Assembly (NCBI GenBank): GCA_001051155.2
Contig: JYIP02000003.1
Span: 3,782,001-3,846,000, forward strand
DNA: 64,000 nt
Reading direction: 5' to 3'
Source: Chrysoporthe austroafricana
Lineage: Eukaryota; Ascomycota; Sordariomycetes; Diaporthales; Cryphonectriaceae
Shown: piece after piece, positions 33,592-44,765 of the stretch
Layout: each line of letters starts with the position of its first letter
Numbering within the stretch: the first letter of the stretch is position 1
Position numbers and translations under genes: made by a program
Notes under the pieces: generated by a model
Databases searched by the model: none
What the model was told of the DNA's origin: nothing
The model's input: the letters and a program-made list of their open reading frames with translations, nothing else

Positions 33592-36060
33592 GATGGTTTC
33601 TATTTGGCACGCTTGGGTAGAGAGTGGTCACTGTAGTGCAGTAGGTCTGGTAGCATCAAGGGTCGAGAAGATTGCGTTCCCCTCAGATATAGTGGGCAAC
33701 CCGAGGCCCACCAAGTCACCACAAGGCTCCTGCGGATGGGCAAGCATGGTGATCTAAAGCCACGTGGAAAGCATGGTGGCAGCGGAGTGGATCGAGGAGG
33801 CCTGTCGCCCTGCGGCCCTCCCCTCCTTGAAGGGCACGGAAGGATGACTGCAGTGGTGTGCTTCTCACGCGTACCGTCACCTCGATGGGGAGGTATCACG
33901 CGGCTCGTGTACGGACGTACATAGTCGTCGGCAACAGACTTATACCTCTCGGGGAATATCTTCGGTCCGCTTCTTAGGTAAAGATTGGCCCATATAGTAA
34001 AATTCCCTTCCCCTGGGGTGCCTCGTTGCCTTCGATCCGCTTCAAGCAGCATAGTGTGATGAAATTCGACACGTTAGCTATTCCTCCGCGGGACTTGGAA
34101 ATTAGTCCCGAGATGACAACCTGGAAGATAGTTCAGTAAAGTTTAGACTAACCTAGTACTAGTCTTGTTTTTGAGATGCTCTGTTTCAACGATCTCGACT
34201 ATCGAGCTGACGTGGCCGATATGAACTCGTCGACGAAGGTCCACTTTCACTCGGGTCTCGAAGGGATGTGGATATCTTTCCTTCATTCTTTGATCTGGTC
34301 TTTTGTTTCGAAAGCGAGAGGAGAAAGCTGGTCCAGGGGTTTGTATGATGCGTTGCCCCTCCTATGCCAAATCGGACCACCTTATGGACGGGATTCCACT
34401 CCTTCCAGCCCCCTAAGTCTGCATACTGAGTACGCACTGCAGCACCAGGCCACAGCGAACCTGGGGAAAGGTGTCACGTGAGCACTTGTCGTCCACATCG
34501 CTTGGGGCCTCGTTGTTGACCTGTCAGTCGTCAGTACTGCTATGTAAGCTATCGGGCCACTTTTAATCTACCCACCGTAGGGATTCGCACATGGGACCCA
34601 CGAGATACGGACCCTCGAGGACCCTCATTGGAGTTTTGTCCCAGGTCTATAACTAGTCTTGTAACGTGGAGATTCGCACGCTTTAGGCATTCCAAAGCAG
34701 GCGGTGGGTATTCTTCTGGTACTGAGGTACGGTAGTACTTGTTTTAAACTTAATCTCTCCTTTTCAGTGAGATGATGATCGGGCTGCGGATCACCAACTC
34801 AAGTAAAGTCTATCCTGCCACCGGGTGGAGCCTTGATGGAGACCCTCGTGTCAAGCAGTCCCCGCCGTCGATGCGCATGCCAAGCTCCCGGCGCCGAGAT
34901 ATATTGTTTGAGTCAGTATCCCCGGCTTGGAGCATGTTAATCTGCGCGGCGCGTCCGCCATAGTAGGTAGGCCTTGCATGGATCCCATACACTCATCAGG
35001 TATGGCATGGCCCATTGTTTCGAAGTTAGGCCCTGAGTGACATATGACGGGGAAAGAATGGAAACTTTCGCTCATACAACCGGATCCTTTGTCAACTGCA
35101 GGACACGGATTTGGTTCGCTTGTAGCCGGCGCTCACCTGGTTCACCGAGACGTGGGCCTTGGAGTGGCCGCCGGACGACCATTGCCAGTTCCGACGACAC
35201 ATTCTTGGATGCCCGGTCAGTAAAACTGAGCAGCCTTGGAGAATCACCTCCCATGCATCTCGTAGGACCGGGAGACGTTTCGAGTCAGTACGAGGGTCGC
35301 ATTTCACTTTGTCCTAGGCCCTAGAAAGGAACGCTTCGAAGTGACCCCAGCATAGGCGCTTGATTTACAATGCTCAAACAGTGGCAAGCATTCCGTAGTA
35401 GAACGTAACCACTCAGTGGGCATCTGAGCCGCATCTCCCCATAACCCCCATCAGCGACCCCTGTGAGAGTGGGCACGGGCGATTAAGGTGAATTAGTCGT
35501 AGCTCGCCAAATCTAGAGCCAAGCGCAATCCTTCGAGGTGGCTCTCCTATGAGTCTGTTGTTGAACTGAGAAGTGATTCTCGGCCGAGCTAATGGAGATG
35601 GACGTCTTCCTTTCTCTTGAGGCCTGTACTATGTACAGACCTATCTATTGAATCAGTACAGTTGTGGATATCCCCTCTCTCCCACCCTGCATTGACGTTC
35701 TTGGAGGGATTGTCCCTTACTGTGTACAGTCCTTTCCTACGCATGTCCAGAAGGCTTAAACCTCCTCTCAGGAGCTTAGGCGTCTGCTGAACGCGACCGT
35801 GACGGCGACGACGACGGCGGCGACGACGAACTTTTCTTCATCCCACCTCTGGTCCTCAGCCAAACGGACGTTCCACCTCGCAGCACGTGGAAAATTGGGG
35901 GGACCCTAGAGGAAGTGGTCCTGCCGTGAAGTCGTGCTGTCTGAGACTGCCCACGCCCTCCGCTGTAGGGACGACGGCGGATACTGACTACATCTTGAAC
36001 TTCCGCCGACATTCGGACAGCGACACTCACAAAAGTCATACCTAGCACGAAATCGACAAG
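33592..36060. other. divergent region between the GMC oxidoreductase and receptor genes
   Basis: This 2.5-kb stretch should hold both promoters. CACGTG occurs at 33761-33766, 170 bases before the GMC start, and again at 34475-34480. Short open frames on both strands have no domain content. I see no transposon ends or terminal repeats. Confidence 0.5.
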
Positions 36061-37505
36061 ATGGCCGGATTGATAAGGAGTACCGACCCCTTCCCGGAGC
36101 ATATTATCCCCTTGGCCGACAGAGATGTGATGTACCAATTCATATGGTGCTCAAGCATCTTCTGCGTCCTGGTGGCGATATGGACGGGACTGCGCATCTA
36201 CTCGAGACAGGTAAGGCAGATGCCTCTGGGTCTCGAGGACATGCTGTATGGAGTCTCCGTCGTCGCCTTCTTCGGCTTCCTTGTGGCTCTGTACATGGCC
36301 ATCTATCTCGGTGGAGCGGGCTGGCACATGGATCAGTTGAATAAGTGGCACGTCGCCCGACTGACACAAGTGAGTACCTACAGCTGTTTCGGTGGTGGAA
36401 GTAAAAGCACAGATAGTCTGATCAGAATGCTTACCCTCTCTGCAGTCATTCCTCGTGGTCCAGAGTCTCTACGGTCTCTCGATGTGTACAGTCAAGTGGT
36501 CCATGCTGTTCATGTTGAAACGCATATTTGCCGTAAAGTACTTCAAGGTTCGTACCTCACATTGATAGACTAGTTCTTCCCTCGGGTGTCGCTGACACTT
36601 CGTCCTTATAGATTGTCACCTGGGTCATAATAGGAATGCAGGCGGCTTGGCTCCTTCAGACGGTGCTGATCGGCTTCCTCATCTGCCGCCCCGTCGAGAA
36701 GAATTGGGATCCAACCGCCGAGGGAACATGTGGCAACCGGATCGCTGGCTACACATCAGTCAGCGTTGTCAACGTAATCATCGACGTCCTGATGCTTCTG
36801 CTCCCGCTCCCCATGGTCTTCAACCTCCAGGTGAAATCAGGCTACAAGGTCGGCCTCTTCAGCATCTTCGGTATCGGCATAGTCACGGTCGTCTTCTCCG
36901 TTGTGCGGCTCTTCTCACTCAACGCGATCGACTTCGACGACTTCTCCTACACCGTGGTGGACGTCATGGTGTGGACGTCTGCGGAGAATGGCGTTATCAT
37001 ATTGGTGGCCTCTTCTGCGCTCCTCCGGCCTGTCTTCGATAAGATGTTCCGCCGCCTCCTGTCTCTCTCGGGAACCAGGAACAGGCTCGGAACGTCACAT
37101 CAGTATCCTTACGGGCAAACTAGTCGGTCAGGGCTGGGTATGGGCAGCAGGATGCGCAAAGAGTTTGTTTCGGTGGGCGACGGCGATGCCAATGGGGTGA
37201 GTCGCCGCGACCCTCTGTCCCTGCCCGTCTTGTCATCCCCGACGGAGGCGCATGCTTTATCCTGGTCATTGCTCCGGATATAGCATGTCGAAAGCGGCCG
37301 CTTACTTACCATTGTTTTCTCGCAGTCCGAAGACTTCCTCGAATTAGGCAATATGGGCCCCAAGACAGAGATCACCGTCGGCACGCGTCACAGTTCAGGC
37401 ACCTTGCTCAACAGCTTCGCGGCGGAGGCCGCCGGCGCGCAATCGAAAGAAGGGAGGAAGACCATCATCAATGTCAAGCAAACGGTCGAGCAGACGTACG
37501 AGTGA
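36061..37505 (+). CDS. seven-helix integral membrane protein, SAT4/PTH11-type fungal rhodopsin-like domain
   Basis: Four exons (36061-36369, 36446-36547, 36612-37196, 37326-37505) give 391 residues, all junctions in frame. Seven hydrophobic helices fill about residues 25-305. Family marks include LRIYSRQ at the first cytosolic loop, MPLGLEDMLYG, NWDPTAEGTCGN before helix 5, the long helix with LLLPLPMVFNLQ and the SAENGVIILVASSALLRP end. The C-terminal about 90 residues are hydrophilic and cytosolic. There is no N-terminal CFEM cysteine domain or signal peptide, so this is the shorter SAT4-like class rather than classical Pth11. Members are thought to be plasma-membrane receptors for surface or chemical cues; most have no known ligand. 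Its + strand neighbour 1.7 kb downstream also encodes a seven-helix protein of a different family. Confidence 0.87.
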
Positions 37506-39233
37506 TTGTGTGAGACAATTGTACAAAAATGACGGTTAACTTTGTACCGGTGTTCCAGAAGAAGGTTGCGTTACGGGAGACCAAGGGAAAAAAACAACAA
37601 AAAGGCCGAGAGCGTTGTGCATTGCTAACACAGTTTAGACAGTATTAATTATCACTGATTCATCAAAAGCGTGTCTCTATAAGCTTCGGAAGGATCAGAG
37701 AGACGTGGAGAAGCTTGATGCTCCGGGGGCGCCAGAGCACTCGGCCGTGCGACGGATGCCCATCCCATCATCATGCTTCCCGGCTGACCGTCCCCGTTGT
37801 GATATCATCGTGCACACCTCGCCGCGAGCCAGACTACTCGGTTCATTCGTCACAGGCAGAGACCTGCAACCACATTCGTGCACGCACAACCATAACAGCG
37901 AACCCCACACCAAGCTGAGACGGGCGCACGGCATGTGAATGCAATGCAACCCAACCTTTGGCGCGGTCCTGCACAAATACCGACAGAGGATGGGGACCGG
38001 GCGCCTCACACCACACCTTGACCACCTCCCCGCCCACGCACACCGGTCAACCTGGACCACATCTCGATCCTATCCCGATTTGAGTCCTGACCGCCGGCGA
38101 TCAGGCGTCAACGCGGTTCGCTGATTCCGACACCGGGCGCGATTCCGGGTCGAGATAAAGAATCCCATGGTCACCAGGTCTTGATGTCCGGCCTCTGTCC
38201 GCGGGGCCATCCGTTCCGGAGCGTCCGGAGGAGAGGTTTCCTTCCCGGTGTTTCCGGCGCGGGTGGTCAAGGCGTATGAAGTCATAACAACGTGAGAATG
38301 GGGACGTTCTACCATAGTAGTCTTTGACGGCTACTATAGTATACTCCCCTATAAGGGCCAGAGCCTTGTGTGCCACCAATTACTCCGCATACTACCGTGG
38401 TAGTGATTACTTTTCCCTTTCCAGCCTCGCTACATAGCACCGTTGCGTCTTCACTACGACCTAGAGAACCCCGTGGAAGCCTGGTGCTACCTCGGCGATC
38501 TCGGTTTGCGTTCCCAGCACGCTACATCGAGACCGACGTCGGAATCCATGGGGAAGGATTTGCTTCACAGGGCGCCCTTGCTGGTTCGAGGAGATTCCGG
38601 CATGTCGCGATCATCTGACCAGCTGACTCAACGGACATGATCGTCATACCACACATGCATGCGAGAACGAAGCACATCGACGATGGTGTCTCTGGCAGCT
38701 GCAAGATCTTTACAGGAGGAGCTGCACGTCGCCCGCGTCGGACCTATCAGGGCCGGCCGTTCAGGTGGGCTTCCACCATCAGTGGCGCTCTGGTACCGGG
38801 GCGAAGGTAGGGTCGGCTTCTCTCGCGAAACGCGAAGCCGGCTGCTCACTGACCTCACGATGATGTGTTTGGTTGGTCTGCTGGAACGTTCGGATGCATC
38901 ACAGATGGGTGGCTTTCCAATCACCATCCGGCTCCTTCGGCCTATGCATACTGGCGAGTGCGATGTGCAGACAGCTGTTCGCCTCCAAAGTTTATCGGCG
39001 GGGCTTGAGCGCAGGTATAAGGACAGCCCTCCCTCGCATTATAGCAGCAAATGACCATCTCTCCCTTACGTCGACCTCACCGCACCGCGAATAAGTATCG
39101 AGCCAGAGGAAGTCTTCTTATAGGTTGTCTGTCCCCGTGACTTGTCTATCCTGATCAAGCCCCCGGCAGCTGGCAGTGCCCATCACCACCACTACTGTTG
39201 CTCAGACTAGACTCTCAGCAAAACGTCGACAAG
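37506..39233. other. intergenic region upstream of the opsin-like gene
   Basis: The 1.7 kb contains the receptor 3' region and the opsin-like promoter. A group of three 12-bp near-palindromes lies at 38309-38403. CCCCTATAAGGG near 38346-38357 combines a stress-element-like CCCCT with a TATA-like core, and TATAAGG occurs again near 39016, about 215 bases before the start codon. No gene is supported. Confidence 0.5.
38309..38403. promoter_or_regulatory. cluster of three 12-bp near-palindromes (CTACYRTRGTAK type)
   Basis: CTACCATAGTAG (38309-38320), CTACTATAGTAT (38331-38342) and CTACCGTGGTAG (38392-38403) each match their own reverse complement at five of six paired positions. The first two are 22 bases apart, about two helical turns. 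Such symmetry suggests sites for a dimeric regulator, about 0.83-0.93 kb upstream of the opsin-like gene. Function is inferred. Confidence 0.35.
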
Positions 39234-40240
39234 ATGTTTCTAGAAGCAAGGAGGAACGATGCCCTCAACATCAACCCGCCCTCGGGTAGCCAGCACCTCT
39301 CTGTCCAGGGCTCCGACTGGCTGTGGGCCGTGCTTGCCGTCTTCGCTTTTGAATTCGTGAGTCTCCTTTGACGAAGCAATTCAAGCACGGGCAGTAGCGT
39401 AAGAGACACTGACGTCTGTGGAATAGGTCGCCTTCTTCGTTCTCTCGGCCATTCACAAGGGCGAGAGGATTTTCCACTACCTGTTCACAGTGGCACTGCT
39501 CGTAGGGTCTATCGCCTACTATGCCATGGCCGCCGACCTCGCATGGGACGTCATCAACCAGGTCGACCACTCGTGGAATGGCGACCGGCAGATCTTCTTC
39601 GCTAAATACGTATACTGGGTTGTGTCTTTCCCCGTAGTGAGCATTGCGCTTGGTCTCATCAGCGGTGTCTCCTGGGCTACGATCTTCTACGACGTGACCT
39701 TGTCGTGGATCTGGTAAGCACACCTCTCGTACTGCTTGGAGGTCCTGTATAGACCGCTCCGACACTCACACTTCCACCAGGGTCCTCTCTTACCTCTTCA
39801 CGGCTTACACAGGCACCACCTACAAGTGGGGCTTCTTCGCCTTCGGCACCACCGCGTGGGCGCTCCTCGCCTTCGACACCTTCTTCGAGGGCCGCCGCTC
39901 CCTCGCGGCCCGCGACCTGGGTGCCGTCCGCACCCACCACCTCGGCCTGTCGGGTTGGATCAATCTCCTGTGGCTCAACTACGTGATCGCGTTTGCCATC
40001 TCCGATGGTGGCAATGTCATCGGGGTGACCGGCGACTTCATCTATTTTGGCATCTTAGACGTGCTAATGATCCCCGTCGTCGGGTGTGCGTTCCTCTTCC
40101 TGGCGCGTCGGTGGGACTATGGCCGGATGAACATCGCCTTCACACAGTACGGCCGCGTTCGGGCTGCGCCCGGAACGTACCCCGAGAAGAACACCGCTGC
40201 GCCCGCGGGTGGCCCTGTCGCTGGGTCTGCTGCTGTGTAA
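39234..40240 (+). CDS. opsin-related membrane protein (Hsp30/Yro2/Mrh1 type), no retinal lysine
   Basis: Three exons (39234-39356, 39427-39713, 39781-40240) give 289 residues with seven hydrophobic helices in about residues 29-247. The microbial-rhodopsin fold is recognisable by AKYVYWVVSFPVV (helix C) and YFGILDVLMIPVVG (helix G). Aligned by eye with bacteriorhodopsin, the Schiff-base lysine (216) is Ile234, the counterion Asp85 is Tyr104 and the proton donor Asp96 is Ala115; Asp212 is kept as Asp230. The protein therefore cannot bind retinal covalently or pump protons in the usual way. It belongs with the fungal opsin-related/Hsp30 group, stress-induced plasma-membrane proteins said to restrain the proton ATPase. 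The C-terminal about 40 residues are Ala/Pro/Gly-rich. Introns are GTGAGT...AATAG and GTAAGC...ACCAG. Confidence 0.88.
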
Positions 40241-41157
40241 TGGAAAGGGGGTGTTTTGTTACGAGGCGACATCAGCTGACAAGCCAAGCGTGTCGCCCTC
40301 GAGAGGGGAGGTCGGCTTGGGGCATCCATCAGAAAACCCGAGCTGATGTGGGAAGAGCCACATCAGGGCTGAAGAACGGCAGCGGATACTTTGGGAAAGA
40401 AGTCGGTGGCAGTGATATTACTCTCGCTATGAAGTCTTTGCTTTTATGTTTGCGTTGAGATACCGATATACCCTCTTTTATTTATAGCATGCAGAGCTGG
40501 GGGGACCGGTGGGTGGAAGTCCGTTGTTCCAACCACAAAAACCTGGCTTATCTTAAAACTGTCACCCTCATGGCAGGGTACCTAGCTAATATCTAATAGT
40601 AGAAAAAACCCAATTGGTACCCTCTGAATCCTTTTTTCTTGAGCGCGACAAATCACAAATGCATTGCACACAAATTCGCATAGGCGTGCGTTTTGGTATA
40701 TTACGTAGTGATAGCCATTAGGAAAGCTAGAGTCGATCATCAATAATAGTATTCTAGCTCGAGGAAGGCGGAGACTTGAGCCATCTCTCTCTAAGGTACA
40801 ATTACTTTCAGTGGTATAGCTGAACCTCGGAAGTGGGAGTAGAAATGTCGCGGTGGTATGACTGATCCCACCGGGCCGAGACCAGTTGCTATATTCTCGG
40901 ACAGAAGCCCGACTCGCGTAGAAATTCCAGTAGGAACCGACATGTAGCCAAGAGAATGCAGTCAAAGGTGTGGGTCAGCAACGCCGAAGGAAGTATGGCG
41001 CGCTGCGAGGGAGGTAGTCTTCCGGAACCAACACGACAAAAAAGGTTGAGCCAGTTGGTTATCTCATCTTCGTCTTTCCCCTTACTCTCTTTGCCTCCTT
41101 CAGCGTTCGATGACGCCTGTGTATGGATGAGCCAACAGGCCGGCGATAGCAGAAACC
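40241..41157. other. intergenic region between the opsin-like gene and the methyltransferase gene
   Basis: Both neighbours are on + . The stretch near 40.5-40.8 kb is AT-rich. No gene or strong regulatory motif is seen. Confidence 0.5.
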
Positions 41158-42526
41158 ATGTCTACAAATGAGATAGCCGCCGAGCAGACTCCTAGACATG
41201 CGACAGCCGAGAAATCACAGTGGAAGGACGAGACGGCTAGTGGGCTGATGGAGGCCCCCATTACGCCAGAGAGGGGTCGTAGAGTTAAGGATGAAGAAAT
41301 CCCGGCTATGGACTTTGGCGGCTATATCAAGCATGAAGAAACCTCAACCCAGGACCTCAACGGCTATATAAAGCACAAAGAAACCCCAGCTCTGGATTTC
41401 AACGGCTATATTCTCTATGCATGGGGGCAGTCCGTTCCAGATGAGCTCAAGCGGACGTCGACTGGGGCATCAATCGTGGAGCCAGGCGCTATTTTTGACG
41501 CTGAGAACGGCCGAATGTATCATAACCACAAGACAGGTAGATACTGGTTTCCGAATGACCCAGTAAGTGGCATTCAGATACAGTGTTTCTCTCTCTCCCC
41601 CCCTCTTTCTACTCCCCCCTCCCCCATCTTCAAGCGATCGGGTGCTATCAAGCTAAGAATAGGGTCTAGGCAGAGCAGGACCGTCTTGATCTGCAGCACA
41701 AGATCTGGACCTTGATCCATGATGGTGCACTGCATCGAGCTCCTGTCAAGTCGCCGAAGAACGTATTGGATATCGCTACGGGTACGGGCATCTGGGCGAT
41801 TGAGTTTGCGAGAGCCTACCCGGGATGTAATGTCGTCGGGACCGACATCAGCCTCATCCAACCTGGAAACGCGCCTCCGAATTGCTCCTTTGTGAAAGAG
41901 GATTCCGAGAAGGATGAATGGATCTTCCCAAATGCGTGGGACTTCATATTCCTCCGAATGGTTTTGAGCTGCTTCGATGATCCGTGCGTGATTATTCGGA
42001 AAGCCTTTCAGAATCTGACGCCAGGAGGATGGATTGAGTATAATGATTTTGGGTTCGAGGTCCTCAGCACCGATGGGACGACCAACGGCACGGCTATCGA
42101 AAGATTCTGTGAGCTCGCTACGAAGGCTGCGGAAAAGTTAGGCCGTGATTTCTCCGCGCGGAAAAACTACAGACGGTGGCTGATTGAGGCTGGATTTGTC
42201 GATGTGGTCGAGGATGTTATTCCCCTACCGGGCAACCCCTGGCCGACTGATCCCAAGTTTCAGGACCTGGGACGGTGGATGACTTTGAATGCGGCAAAGG
42301 GCGTTCGTGGCCTGGGCTGGAAGCTTTTTCGGTGTCTGGGACTCACTCCAAAGGAGATTGAGCAGCTTGTGGACCAGACTCTGAGAGACACTTGTAACCT
42401 TGATATCCATGGCTTCACTCCTGTGTAAGTGGACAAGTCTTATTGTACTTGCAAACTCCTTTGGTGTAAGAAAAAATAATGACATCAGTTGGCAGGTACA
42501 TTGTCTATGGCAGAAAACCTCATTAG
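41158..42526 (+). CDS. SAM-dependent methyltransferase, LaeA/TdiE-like, with N-terminal 14-residue repeats
   Basis: Three exons (41158-41562, 41670-42424, 42496-42526) give 396 residues. The last exon is 31 bases and supplies the ending YIVYGRKPH, common in this family; without splicing the frame stops a few bases past the donor. Motif I is VLDIATGTGIWAIEFA, with the acidic VVGTDIS loop after it; before it stands the family lead-in ENGRMYHNHKTGRYWFPND. These are class I methyltransferases; relatives include TdiE and the global regulator LaeA, but many are of unknown substrate. Residues 52-90 hold two full 14-residue units and a partial third (D-F/L-x-G-Y-I-K-H type), encoded by an exact 42-base period from 41311. 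No polyketide synthase, peptide synthetase or terpene cyclase lies in the window, so a pathway cannot be assigned. Confidence 0.87.
41311..41412 (+). repeat. 42-base tandem repeat within the methyltransferase gene
   Basis: Units begin at 41311, 41353 and 41395 (the third is partial). Each encodes Asp-Phe/Leu-x-Gly-Tyr-Ile, and the first two continue Lys-His-x-Glu-Thr. The copies differ at several silent and replacement positions, so the duplication is not very recent. Confidence 0.8.
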
Positions 42527-44765
42527 CATGAGGTTGTTGGAGGCTGAGCGATGGTCTCGGTCGACGTGGACTTAGGAAGCCTTGGAGACACAAAAACCAA
42601 CATGTAGAAGTGGCAAATAGCACTTCTACGAATGTCTAGGTTTCTAAGGTGCGTAAAGTCTGTGTTATTGCCACTACGGAATTTTTGTAGGACTAGAAGA
42701 ACCCTTGGAATTCTTTAGAGATAGCTTGAGCGTCGAATGCAGAGGCGATCGCACTCATTGCGCCTATGCCTTGAGGGTGGAGGCTAAAGTCTGCGACAAG
42801 AGGCCATTGAGATGAGTGCTGTAAGCACTCAGACTGACATTCGGAATTACTTTCCATGTCATCGGGCTTTCTCTGTCTGAAGTCCGGTTGCATGATGTAC
42901 TGCCATATAATTAGCCTACCTACGCTTCTGAGCCAACACTGATCACGCCAATGACCAAGATAAACCTATCAACGACCGATCTTTCCCATACTTGCAATCC
43001 TACTCGCAGCTCAGGAGATGATTTGAACCCCTCGGGAAGTTTTCTAGATGACTCCGGACCTCGTAAGCTCATAATTATCCGGCCCATATTAACCCCCAAG
43101 TCATGAAGCAGTACCAGAGAGGTAGTTTTGGTGGTGGACACGAAAACACTATGGACCACATTCAGGTCAAGACGAATCATGCGAAGGTGGGGTGAAAGGC
43201 TTGTCCGATATACGGTCTACATTGTTATTGAAAGCTGTCATGAATGGGGGACCTGGGAAATTGTTGTCTACAAGGTACTCAGGAAGCAGAAGGTTCAGGG
43301 CTTCAAATATTACTTTTGTTAAAGAGTAAGTGTGGGATTGTGTAGCATTTTTAGCTATCAACACGGCTATCCGTACTGATTCTCGTGAGAACGGCCAGCG
43401 AGCGGTAAGAAATGCCCGCCTGTTCATCAGTCGCATAAGAGGGTCTCTGATTAGGCGCACAAATCGCTCTGGGACGATATAGTATTTCCAGGGGACGGAC
43501 ATGAACTCCCGGAATTGTAACATTTATCTGGACCTGATGGAATTGAGAAACTTTAAATTACTCGAGAATTCATTTCTCGGTATGCCAATTCTGAGGCACT
43601 GTGTCAATTTCTCTCTGGCAATCAAGTCCTTCAGTGGTAGATGTCTCACCACTCGGACGCATGTGATGTCGAAGGGGTTCAGGCGTGTCTTAGAGAAGCT
43701 CCACTTCTATATGGACAGTGTCGGTGTTCTTGTGCGTCATATACGACTAAATATATTAGAAAGCATCACGTGGAAGTTGGGAATGTTTCTTTCTTTCTCT
43801 CTATATGCCCGGAGCTTGTGTAGGAGGTTCATGGACGGGGGTGGACTTTTCAGCTCCTGAAACGGCTCAGAGGGCCAGGTGATCCCACAGGCGTGTGGTG
43901 GAGCGCATAAATGACTGCATGATAAAGATCGAGGTGGAAAGGTCCGTAGCGCCGCTGACTGCAGCCGCTCTCGTCGTCGAACGAAGATCTGTGCAGGGGG
44001 GGGGGGCGTGCTGCATTCCAGGCATCTGGGTGGTGCTTGCCGTGTCCGCTAACGCTAACGTGCACTGCGTGCTAGGGTGAGACGGGACCCCTGTAGGCCC
44101 TCCACGCCCTCCTAGACCCTCCTACTACTGTGTAATTACCCATTGCCTACTTAGTACGGACGTACAGCACGACACAGCAGAGACCTCTGATGACCAGAGA
44201 GCGTGGCAGGTCCAGATGCAGGACAGTGGATCAATAGTCCGGCTTCCATCTAGCGCACCCTCGGCACGCACCAGCCTTGACACTCGCGCCCACAGCATGA
44301 TATCAGTGCCTATGGATACCTTCTTAGCACGGTCTCTAGCCGCCACGACACGAATCTAACGAAGGCCGTTCTCGTCGTTACATGCCGGTTTTTGAGGCAC
44401 CGAAATCTCAATGTGCGGACAGTACAAGTAGTTCACCATCTCACCCTCTACTCCTCCCCGGAACCCTCCCCCGCGGTACTATCACGACGACTAGCCACGA
44501 TTCCGGGCCGGCGCCATCAGCTGCGTACCAAGCTGAGCAACAAAACACCTCAGCCACGGTTCCGCCCCAGACCTCGGCTGGTATCTCGGACAGAGGACGG
44601 AGGATAAGGTCCACACCATCCGGACAGGCACCGCAGGGGGCGGCAGAGCAGTACGAGCTCGCCGACTACCTGCAGATCTCGGCGCGGCGCGAGCACGAGG
44701 AGAGCGAAGCGCGGAGGGCAGCTAAGAGGGCCGAGAAGCGCCGCTGGCTCGAAGACAAGGACGAG
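42527..44765. other. 2.2-kb region between the methyltransferase and phosphate transporter genes, possibly with gene debris
   Basis: No intact gene is supported. Stretches at about 42.9-43.5 kb (-) and 43.5-43.86 kb (+) are fairly open and have protein-like composition (Leu, Ile and charged residues rather than Pro/Arg/Ser), but I cannot join them by good splice sites and recognise no family. They may be remains of a decayed gene. CACGTG occurs at 43767-43772. A run of 11 or more G lies near 43.995-44.007 kb. From 44382 a frame stays open into the next gene. Confidence 0.4.

Noticed and set aside
33761..34480. CACGTG sites upstream of the GMC gene as phosphate-response elements
   Set aside because: A six-base motif is expected many times in 64 kb, and nothing ties this enzyme to phosphate.
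31808..42526. A secondary-metabolite gene cluster (GMC oxidoreductase, membrane proteins, methyltransferase)
   Set aside because: No polyketide synthase, peptide synthetase, terpene cyclase or pathway regulator is present, and the genes are widely spaced with different orientations.
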